DNA from: Lacrimispora sphenoides JCM 1415
Lineage (GTDB): Bacteria; Bacillota; Clostridia; Lachnospirales; Lachnospiraceae
Reading direction: 5' to 3'
Assembly (NCBI RefSeq): GCF_900105615.1
Contig: NZ_LT630003.1
Location: 4,042,501 to 4,106,500, forward strand
DNA length: 64,000 nucleotides
The notes beneath the pieces are model-generated. The model ran no database searches. It saw nothing but the letters and a program-made list of their open reading frames with translations, and was not told the DNA's origin. The translations under genes were made by a program, and so were the position numbers. Of this stretch, positions 57,776 through 64,000 are shown one piece after another (position 1 is the first letter of the stretch; every line of letters begins with the position of its first letter).

Positions 57776-59221
57776 TTACGCTTCCAGCTTTTTCTTTAAC
57801 AATAAATTTTTCCCGGATATCCCCGGCTCTGTCATTTGTACCGGATCTAATATATGGTCCAGTTCTTCTTCCCCTATAAGCTTCTCCTGCAGAATCAGAG
57901 TTCTTACGGGTTTGCCGCTTAACATGGCTTTCTTAGCAATATCTGCCGCCTTTTGGTACCCAACATGGGGGCAAATCGCTGTGATGATCCCAATACTGTT
58001 ATCTACCAGGAAACGGCATCTTGCTTCGTTCGCCGTAATGCCGGATACACAGTTATCTACAAATGTTTGTACAGCATAGGCAAGAGTGTCAATAGACTGG
58101 AACATGCAATAAAAAATGATAGGTTCAAATGCATTTAATTCCAATTGTCCTGCCTCTACGGCCATGGTGATGGTTACATCATTCCCAATGATATTAAAGG
58201 CAACCTGGTTTACAACTTCAGGAATCACCGGATTTACTTTTCCCGGCATGATGGAGGAGCCATTCTGCTTCGCAGGAAGGTCGATTTCATGAAAGCCTGT
58301 TCTTGGTCCGGAAGACATCAGGCGAAGATCATTGGCTATTTTAGACAATGTCACCGCGCAGGCCTTGACAGCACCTGATACGGCAACAAAAGAATCAAGA
58401 TTTTGTGTCGCATCTATCAGATCTGCCGCCTGCACTAATTCCATATTTGACACCTTCGCTAAATTAGGCACAATACGTTTCAAATAATTTACATCAGCAT
58501 TGATTCCTGTCCCTATGGCTGTTCCTCCCATATTCAACGTACACATTTCTTCCATGGCTTTGTCCATGCGGCGGAGGTCACGCATAATTGCTGTGGAATA
58601 AGCCTTAAATTCCTGACCTAACCGAATGGGGACTGCATCCTGCATCTGGGTGCGCCCCATCTTCAGGACATGGTCAAATTCATCAGCTTTTTCACAAAAT
58701 GCCTGATGCAGCCGGAGAAGTTCTATTTTCAGTTTTTTAAGAAGCCTTAAAGAAGTCATTTTCCCGGCACTGGGAATGACATCATTTGTGGACTGTCCAC
58801 AGTTTACATGATCATTGGGATTTACAATGGAATAATCGCCTTTTTGTCCGCCAAGAAGCTCAATCGCACGGTTTGCTATCACTTCGTTGGCATTCATATT
58901 CAGAGAAGTTCCTGCTCCGCCCTGAATCGGATCAACGATGAAGTCTTTGCGGAATTGTCCAGCCAGAATTTCATCACATGCCTGAATAATCGCTTCTGCA
59001 GTTTTTCTGTCCAGAAGACCTATCTCAAGGTTCGTTATAGCTGCTGCTTTCTTTATGTAAGCAAGGCTGTTAATGATTTCAGGATGGATGTTGAGACCAG
59101 TGATATGAAAGTTTTCTGCCGCACGCATTGATTGTACACCGTAATACACATTCCCCGGTACATCTTTCATTCCTATGGAATCCTTTTCGACTCTGTAATC
59201 TATGTTATTTACGCTATCCAA
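57776..59221 (-). CDS. aspA: aspartate ammonia-lyase
   Basis: The 481-residue enzyme converts aspartate to fumarate and ammonia in the cytosol. It has GGAGTSLNMNANEVIANRA (about residues 100-118), NDHVNCGQSTNDVIPSA (about 140), TQMQDAVPIRLGQEF (about 188) and the catalytic-loop signature GSSIMPGKVNPVIPE (about 322-336), all typical of aspartase rather than fumarase. Translation starts at a TTG (59221) eight bases after GGAGG. It is divergent from a LysR gene and faces a dyad at 59319-59336, so it is probably LysR-controlled. Confidence 0.92.
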   Translation of the reverse strand: MDSVNNIDYRVEKDSIGMKDVPGNVYYGVQSMRAAENFHITGLNIHPEIINSLAYIKKAAAITNLEIGLLDRKTAEAIIQACDEILAGQFRKDFIVDPIQGGAGTSLNMNANEVIANRAIELLGGQKGDYSIVNPNDHVNCGQSTNDVIPSAGKMTSLRLLKKLKIELLRLHQAFCEKADEFDHVLKMGRTQMQDAVPIRLGQEFKAYSTAIMRDLRRMDKAMEEMCTLNMGGTAIGTGINADVNYLKRIVPNLAKVSNMELVQAADLIDATQNLDSFVAVSGAVKACAVTLSKIANDLRLMSSGPRTGFHEIDLPAKQNGSSIMPGKVNPVIPEVVNQVAFNIIGNDVTITMAVEAGQLELNAFEPIIFYCMFQSIDTLAYAVQTFVDNCVSGITANEARCRFLVDNSIGIITAICPHVGYQKAADIAKKAMLSGKPVRTLILQEKLIGEEELDHILDPVQMTEPGISGKNLLLKKKLEA

Positions 59222-59318
59222 TGACTAATCCTCCGTAATCGGTAAAATACCGTTTTGTATTGTATTTATTATAAAATCTATTTATAATATAATCAAATAC
59301 GTATATTTCTATAATTGG

Positions 59319-59336
59319 TATAACTTCAAAGTTATA
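59319..59336. promoter_or_regulatory. LysR-type operator between aspA and its regulator
   Basis: TATAACTT-CA-AAGTTATA is a perfect 8-base dyad containing the T-N11-A pattern of LysR sites. It lies 24 bases before the regulator start and about 100 bases before aspA. Confidence 0.6.
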
Positions 59337-59359
59337 TCTTGAAGCAGAGGAGGTTTACA

Positions 59360-60325
59360 GTGTTTAAAGGGATGGATTATGTATACTTGGTATACAAAGA
59401 ACAAAGTTTTTCCAAAGCTGCAAAAAAGCTTTTTATATCGCAGCCTTCGCTGAGCGCTACAATAAAAAGAATCGAGCTTAAAATTGGATATCCGATTTTT
59501 GATAGAAGTACAAAGCCTTTGACTTTAACCGAATGCGGAAAAAAATATATTAAATCCGTGGAGGAAATGCTCTTTATTGAAAGTGAGTTTTACAATTTTG
59601 TAAATGACTGGGGAGATTTAAAAATTGGAGAGCTGATCTTAGGAGGAAGCAGTCTTTTTTCTTCATGGGTACTGCCCCCTTTAATGGGCGAATTTACAAA
59701 ACGTTTTCCAATGGTTAAGGTAGAGCTGATTGAAGAGAGCACAGCAGAGTTGGCATCGTATCTTCAGAACGGCAGAATTGATTTGATGATTGATAATTGT
59801 TCTCTGGACAAGGGAATATTTGATAACAGTATATACAAGGAAGAACATTTGCTTCTGGCTGTACCGAAAACCTTTGAAATTAATCGAAAAGCAGAGCAGT
59901 ACCAGGTTCCGGTGCAGCTGATTCTTGACGGCTCCTTTTTGGAAGAAAAGATTAAGCCAGTACCGCTGAAACTATTTGAAAAGGAACCATTTATCATGCT
60001 GAAACCAGAGAACGACACAAGGAAGCGCGCGATGGAAATTCTGCAGGAGCGTGACATTACTCCAGATATAGTATTTGAGCTTGACCAACAGCTTACTTCT
60101 TACAATATAACTTGTTCGGGAATGGGAATATCCTTTATCAGTGACACTCTGATCGCACAGGTTCTCTCCCATCCGAATGTTGTTTATTATAAGATCGAAA
60201 GTAATTTTTGCCGTCGGAACCTATATTTCTATTGGAAGACGGGGAGACGTTTCACCCGGGCAATGGAGGAGTTTTTGAAGATTGCGGGGAGTAGTCAAAA
60301 AATGAATGAAAGGGCATCCTATTAA
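59360..60325 (+). CDS. LysR-family transcriptional regulator
   Basis: The 321-residue protein has a winged helix (about residues 5-65; VYKEQSFSKAAKKLFISQPS, then LSATIKRIELKIGYPIFD) and a periplasmic-binding-protein-like effector domain (about 85-310). Translation is placed at a GTG (59360) with AGGAGG 6 bases upstream; a TTG at 59339 lies before that site. It is divergent from aspA and probably regulates it and itself. The effector may be an amino acid or C4-dicarboxylate. Confidence 0.9.
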   Translation: MFKGMDYVYLVYKEQSFSKAAKKLFISQPSLSATIKRIELKIGYPIFDRSTKPLTLTECGKKYIKSVEEMLFIESEFYNFVNDWGDLKIGELILGGSSLFSSWVLPPLMGEFTKRFPMVKVELIEESTAELASYLQNGRIDLMIDNCSLDKGIFDNSIYKEEHLLLAVPKTFEINRKAEQYQVPVQLILDGSFLEEKIKPVPLKLFEKEPFIMLKPENDTRKRAMEILQERDITPDIVFELDQQLTSYNITCSGMGISFISDTLIAQVLSHPNVVYYKIESNFCRRNLYFYWKTGRRFTRAMEEFLKIAGSSQKMNERASY

Positions 60326-60352
60326 TTTAGTTTTTTCTTATTTTAGACAACA

Positions 60353-60389
60353 AAAAACCTTGTACTCCATAACAGTGTACAAGGTTTTT
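60353..60389. terminator. bidirectional terminator for LysR gene and tRNA transcript
   Basis: Perfect 13-base arms AAAAACCTTGTAC (60353-60365) and GTACAAGGTTTTT (60377-60389), with T-runs on both strands. Confidence 0.88.
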
Positions 60390-60396
60390 CTCATCA

Positions 60397-60482
60397 TGCC
60401 GGCGACCGGAATCGAACCGGTACGGGAGGTAAGTCCCGCAGGATTTTAAGTCCTGTGCGTCTGCCTGTTCCGCCACGCCGGC
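60397..60482 (-). tRNA. tRNA-Leu (TAA)
   Basis: Minus-strand class II tRNA of 86 bases with acceptor GCCGGCG/CGCCGGC, anticodon stem AGGAC/ATCCT-type with loop CTTAAAA (anticodon TAA), a long variable arm (GCGGGACTTACCTCCCG) and T arm ACCGGTTCGATTCCGGT. It follows tRNA-Tyr on the same strand. Confidence 0.95.
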
Positions 60483-60522
60483 ATTCTCATATACCGTTTT
60501 TGTTCTTTACAACGGTACGGAC

Positions 60523-60604
60523 TGGGTGGAGAAGGATTCGAACCTTCGAAGTCGTCGACAACAGATTTACAGTCTGCCCCCTTTGGCCGCTCGGGAACCC
60601 ACCC
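60523..60604 (-). tRNA. tRNA-Tyr (GTA)
   Basis: Minus-strand class II tRNA of 82 bases with acceptor GGGTGGG/TCCACCC, anticodon stem CAGAC/ATCTG-type with loop CTGTAAA (anticodon GTA), a variable arm and T arm GAAGGTTCGAATCCTTC. It is 40 bases upstream of tRNA-Leu in the same transcript. Confidence 0.95.
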
Positions 60605-60685
60605 ATGCTCTTTTATTAAGCAAGCGAGTGTTATTTTATCACAGGGACATTAAAAAATCAAGGTTTTTTTAGAAAAATAAAATTT

Positions 60686-62749
60686 CTATTCCCGTTCAGC
60701 TACCAGCAAAACAGAGCTTGTTCCCGGCATGGAGACAAGCACCTGACCGTCTTTCACCTCATAAGGAATTTTACCTACATTATACCCGTTTTCATAGGTC
60801 AGCATGTACCGGGACATGATTTCCCCGTCCTCCATTCCCAACTGCCATACAGGGATCCCGATCTGCCGTTCTTCCGGAAGATTGTTGACCGCCACGGCGC
60901 AAATGCTGTCCTTTAAGAAACGCCCATAAGAAATAAGGTGTCTCCCGGCCAGAAGCTGTTTTAAGGACCCAAGGCGCAATGCCGGTATGCTGTGATGAAG
61001 TCCGGTCATATACCGGTGAAACTCGATCAGTTCTAAATCCTCCCGGCCCCAGGGATAGGTTCTCCGGTTATCCGGATCCGTCCACCCGCAGACACCCGCC
61101 TCGTCTCCGTAATAAATTGTGGGAGCGCCGGGCCAGGTCATCTGGATCATAACCGCTTCCCTGAAAATTCCATTGTTAATACCCTGAGAGGCTGCTTCCG
61201 GGCCCAGAGTGGAAGTCCGTCCCACCCGGCCGTTGGTTCTGGTCATAAAACGGGAATGATCATGATTTGACAGCTCATTCATGGCCACCTGTATGGATCC
61301 TGTCATCATGCGGCTCATATGGTAATTCATGGACTTAAAGAAACTTTCCCCATCTCCGAACAGATTGGGGTTTCTTTCGTCGCTGTGCTTTTCCATGCCT
61401 GTCAAAAACCAGGTTACAGGCTCCATGAAAGCATCATAGTTCATGACCGTATCCCACTGGTCCCCCTGGAGCCAGCTGGACGGGTCCCCGTAATGCTCAG
61501 CAAGCACAATAGCCTCCGGATTGGCCTCCTTTACCGCCTTGCGGAAGTCTCTCCAGAACTTATGGTTGTATTCGCTGCTGTGTCCTAAATCTGCCGCAAC
61601 ATCAAGCCGCCATCCATCTACATTGTAGGGTGGCGATACCCACTTTCTGGCGATCTGCAGGATATACTCATACAAAGTCCTGGAGTCCTCATAATTCAGC
61701 TTTGGAAGGGTTGCATGGCCCCACCAGCCGTCGTAGGAACCATTATAAGGCCAGGCTTCTTCGTCGTAAAATTTAAAAAACGTCCGGTATGGGCTGTCCT
61801 TTGACACATAGGCTCCCGGCTCGTACGTTCCGGACATCTCATAGAGCCGTTCTCCATCCAGCCATTTATTAAAAGAACCGCAATGATTAAATACCCCATC
61901 CAGGATGACCCTCATCCCTCGTTTGTGCACCTCTTTAACAAACCGGGCGAAAAATTCATTGCTGGCTTCTAAATTCTCTTTATCTGTAGTACGGATCATG
62001 TATTTTTCAGCGAGCCGGTTATCCACTGCATCAGCCCCTACCGGTTGCCCTCCATCCTTAACGATCAGGCCGTAATGGGGATCAATGTAATCATAATCCT
62101 GGCAGTCATACTTATGATTGGATGGTGATACAAAAATGGGATTAAAATAGATTACATCAACACCAAGACTCTTTAAATAATCCAGCCTATCCCATACTCC
62201 CTGTAAATCGCCGCCGTAAAAATACCCCACATCCATCTGGTTGGGATATTTCCCCCAGTCCTGTACCTTGGATACCGGATGGCCAATATATACGTACTCT
62301 CCGTCTGCCACATCATTGGTCACATCACCGTTGCAGAACCGGTCTACGTAAATCTGATACATGACGGCTCCTTTGGCCCAGTCAGGGGTGGAAAAACCGG
62401 GTACGATGCGAAAGCAAAATCCTTCCGGATTATCCCCGGAAACACCCAGCCGGTTATAGCAGCAGACTTCTCTGCCCTTATACACTTTAAAGCTGTAGCT
62501 GATTTTCTCTTCTCCTGCCGTCAATCTATGTTTATAATAATCGAACCGGCCGTCGGACTCTGCCTTTTCCATGACCGTCTCTCCGCTTAACCCCTCCTGG
62601 ATATAACAGACCTGGTCCACATTGTCCTTTGCCGTCCGGAAAATCAGAATCACATCATCTCCCACACGGGGCTCTGCCGGGAATCGGAAACTTTCTGTCT
62701 CATCAGTAAATAATGCATCTCTATTTAACGCCTCAGCCTGGAAGCACAT
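60686..62749 (-). CDS. GH13 alpha-amylase family enzyme (neopullulanase/cyclomaltodextrinase-like)
   Basis: The 687-residue cytosolic protein has an N-terminal beta domain (about residues 1-125), a GH13 barrel entry at YQIYVDRFCNGD (about 130) and the four conserved regions: region I GVFNHCG, region II DGWRLDVAAD (nucleophile Asp), region III VLAEHYGDP (acid Glu) and region IV NELSNHDHSRF (Asp). A C-terminal beta domain closes it. No signal peptide is present. It degrades maltodextrins or cyclodextrins. The ATG at 62749 was preferred because a promoter-like pair (TTGTAT at 62810-62815, 17 bases, TAAAAT at 62787-62792) lies over the alternative upstream TTG start at 62815. Confidence 0.9.
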   Translation of the reverse strand: MCFQAEALNRDALFTDETESFRFPAEPRVGDDVILIFRTAKDNVDQVCYIQEGLSGETVMEKAESDGRFDYYKHRLTAGEEKISYSFKVYKGREVCCYNRLGVSGDNPEGFCFRIVPGFSTPDWAKGAVMYQIYVDRFCNGDVTNDVADGEYVYIGHPVSKVQDWGKYPNQMDVGYFYGGDLQGVWDRLDYLKSLGVDVIYFNPIFVSPSNHKYDCQDYDYIDPHYGLIVKDGGQPVGADAVDNRLAEKYMIRTTDKENLEASNEFFARFVKEVHKRGMRVILDGVFNHCGSFNKWLDGERLYEMSGTYEPGAYVSKDSPYRTFFKFYDEEAWPYNGSYDGWWGHATLPKLNYEDSRTLYEYILQIARKWVSPPYNVDGWRLDVAADLGHSSEYNHKFWRDFRKAVKEANPEAIVLAEHYGDPSSWLQGDQWDTVMNYDAFMEPVTWFLTGMEKHSDERNPNLFGDGESFFKSMNYHMSRMMTGSIQVAMNELSNHDHSRFMTRTNGRVGRTSTLGPEAASQGINNGIFREAVMIQMTWPGAPTIYYGDEAGVCGWTDPDNRRTYPWGREDLELIEFHRYMTGLHHSIPALRLGSLKQLLAGRHLISYGRFLKDSICAVAVNNLPEERQIGIPVWQLGMEDGEIMSRYMLTYENGYNVGKIPYEVKDGQVLVSMPGTSSVLLVAERE

Positions 62750-62786
62750 ATGATTTTCATTTCCTTTCTCGTCATCTATACATTCT

Positions 62787-62815
62787 ATTTTATCCGATTG
62801 AATCAAAATATACAA
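62787..62815 (-). promoter_or_regulatory. promoter for the GH13 gene
   Basis: On the minus strand TTGTAT (62810-62815), a 17-base spacer and TAAAAT (62787-62792). A start near 62780 leaves a 30-base leader. Confidence 0.5.
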
Positions 62816-62834
62816 CCCTGCCTTTTTAAGTTAA

Positions 62835-62940
62835 AAGCAGAAAAAACGGCCAGCGGGGCAGCTGACCGTTTTTCGGAGAAGGTATTTCGTTTCTTATGGG
62901 GTGTAGCAAAAACTATATAATGTATTGGGGGGGTTTACGA
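62835..62940 (-). ncRNA. candidate small RNA with C-rich single-stranded regions
   Basis: Between two terminators on the minus strand lies a self-contained unit of about 100 bases. An extended -10 (TGTTATAGT, 62946-62954) has a poor -35. The body contains seven consecutive C (62927-62933) and a second CCCC (62898-62901), and a strong terminator follows at 62842-62873. Short RNAs with exposed C-runs commonly pair with ribosome-binding sites. No open frame with a ribosome site was seen. Transcription is unproven. Confidence 0.35.
62842..62873 (-). terminator. terminator upstream of the GH13 gene
   Basis: AAAAACGG-C-CAGC (62842-62854) and GCTG-A-CCGTTTTT (62861-62873) pair with a single mismatch. 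The minus strand continues TTTTTTCT. Confidence 0.75.
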
Positions 62941-63040
62941 TTATTACTATAACACGACTGAGAAAATAAGTGTGCACAAACATCATTTTTTTACCTTTGA
63001 TTTTTTATGCATTTTTCCTTTCGTCCAGCACTGAACACAA

Positions 63041-63095
63041 AAAAGCACAGATTCCTGGGCGGAAACTTAGATATTTTCCCGGACTCTGTGCTTTT
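63041..63095 (-). terminator. terminator after ftsH
   Basis: Perfect 11-base arms AAAAGCACAGA (63041-63051) and TCTGTGCTTTT (63085-63095) with inner CCTGGG/CCCGG pairing. On the minus strand the stem is followed by TTGTG after four T, so the tail is modest. Confidence 0.75.
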
Positions 63096-63121
63096 ATCTC
63101 GTGAAAGCCTGCAGAAGGTAC

Positions 63122-64000
63122 TTAACCCTCCGCTACTGCAGAAAACAAATTTTCAAATTCTTTCTGGCCAATCTTTTCTTTTTCCATGAGCAGCTTACAG
63201 CAGGCGTGGAGTACCTCTTCATGTTTTAAGATAATATCCTTTGCCTTTTCATAGCACTCATCAATGATCCGTTTTACTTCATTATCAATGGTATTGGCCA
63301 CCTGGCCGCCGTAGCTCTTTGCATGGGCCAGATCACGGCCGATAAAGACTTCATCGCCCTCATTGCCATAATTGATCATACCCACTTTATCAGACATTCC
63401 GTACTGGGTCACCATGGCCCGGGCCGTAGCGGTTGCCTGCTTGATATCCTGGGAAGCTCCGGTGGTGATATCGCCGAAAATAAGCTCCTCTGCGATCCTT
63501 CCGCCTAAATCCACCATGATATCCTGGAGCATCTTGCCCCTGGTGTTGAACATATGATCATTTTCCGGTAATGGCATGGTATATCCGGCAGCACCGACTC
63601 CCGTAGGAATGATGGAAATGGTATGCACCGGTCCTTCATCAGGAAGCAGATGGAATAAAATCGCATGGCCTGCTTCGTGGTAAGCCGTAATCCTTTTTTC
63701 CTTTTCGGTTATTACCTTGCTCTTTTTCTCGGCTCCGATTCCAACCTTTACAAAAGCTCTGTCAACGTCAGCCTGATTGATAAATTTCTTGCTGTGTTTG
63801 GCCGCATAGATAGCGGCTTCATTCATGAGGTTCTCCAGATCTGCACCGGTAAATCCCGCAGTCGTCTGGGCGATCCTCTTTAGATCCACATCTTCTCCCA
63901 AAGGTTTTTCCTTGGAATGAACCTTTAAGATTTCTTCTCTTCCTTTTACGTCAGGCCTACCGACCCCTACCTTCCGGTCAAAGCGTCCGGGACGCAGAAT
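63122..64000 (-). CDS. ftsH: ATP-dependent zinc metalloprotease FtsH, C-terminal part (runs off window end)
   Basis: The last 293 codons of this membrane-anchored AAA+ protease are present. It degrades misfolded membrane proteins and short-lived regulators. The visible part starts at the AAA second region of homology (ILRPGRFDRKVGVGRPD), continues through TTAGFTGADLENLMNEAAIY, the zinc site TAYHEAGHAILF (HEAGH) and the third-ligand region MVDLGGRIAEELIFGDITTG, and ends in the usual helical tail. The ATPase Walker motifs and the membrane helices lie beyond base 64000. Confidence 0.97.
   Translation of the reverse strand: MLRPGRFDRKVGVGRPDVKGREEILKVHSKEKPLGEDVDLKRIAQTTAGFTGADLENLMNEAAIYAAKHSKKFINQADVDRAFVKVGIGAEKKSKVITEKEKRITAYHEAGHAILFHLLPDEGPVHTISIIPTGVGAAGYTMPLPENDHMFNTRGKMLQDIMVDLGGRIAEELIFGDITTGASQDIKQATATARAMVTQYGMSDKVGMINYGNEGDEVFIGRDLAHAKSYGGQVANTIDNEVKRIIDECYEKAKDIILKHEEVLHACCKLLMEKEKIGQKEFENLFSAVAEG

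Overview
The window reads as ordinary chromosome of an anaerobic, low-to-moderate GC Firmicute of the Lachnospiraceae / Clostridium-Lacrimispora type. The signs are strong AGGAGG ribosome sites, consensus sigma-A promoters, a mannose-family PTS, YesM/YesN and Agr-like two-component pairs, a superoxide reductase, many GntR regulators and FtsH/thioredoxin housekeeping genes. No phage, plasmid, CRISPR, rRNA or intact insertion sequence was seen. Species cannot be fixed from the sequence alone.

Layout. 1-4 kb: the start of trxA (minus) behind a long, dyad-rich leader, then a YhgE/Pip membrane protein with a membrane-anchored partner. 4-10.4 kb: a sugar island with deoC and a SIS-domain deglycase/isomerase (minus), divergent from a mannose-type PTS (IIB, IIC, IID, GntR/UTRA regulator, IIA, HAD phosphatase). 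10.4-19.3 kb: two paralogous heterodimeric ABC exporters. One is divergent from a MerR regulator, with a textbook 19-bp-spacer MerR promoter. The other sits behind a ykkC-class (guanidine-I-like) riboswitch with an overlapping terminator. 19.4-21.1 kb: a scar region with YwbE, two gene stubs, tRNA-Gly and a homocysteine methyltransferase broken by an internal deletion.

21.3-36 kb: three GntR-controlled blocks of organic-acid or sugar-acid enzymes. (a) GntR, SDR, YhcH/YiaL and an M28-like peptidase, plus strand. (b) Cyclase-like hydrolase, ketopantoate-reductase-like protein, DapA/NanA-like aldolase and zinc dehydrogenase, minus strand, with a dyad inside the promoter spacer facing GntR. (c) GntR, an ion-transporter-superfamily permease, a hydantoinase/oxoprolinase-like ATPase without its B subunit, an HExxH protein, a YiaK-like dehydrogenase and a second YhcH/YiaL. 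Together they look like a catabolic pathway for an unidentified carboxylated compound; this is the best candidate for undescribed biology here.

36.4-48.8 kb: small stress and signalling genes. These are a HEAT-like protein, rhodanese, flavodoxin-like reductase, LytTR regulator with GHKL kinase, V4R protein with GGDEF cyclase, tRNA-Gly and tRNA-Phe, isochorismatase-like hydrolase, MBL hydrolase, DUF1848 protein, superoxide reductase, remnants of a MarR and a neighbouring gene, and a chemoreceptor. 49-57.7 kb: a glycan utilisation locus (GHL6-like glycosidase, MalG/MalF-type permeases, solute-binding lipoprotein, divergent YesM/YesN pair). 57.7-64 kb: aspA divergent from a LysR regulator, tRNA-Leu and tRNA-Tyr, a GH13 maltogenic enzyme, a candidate C-rich small RNA, and the 3' part of ftsH.

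A small interspersed hairpin with core CATACCTTTATG recurs in several intercistronic gaps. All family names are by recognition of motifs and overall sequence; no database search was run.
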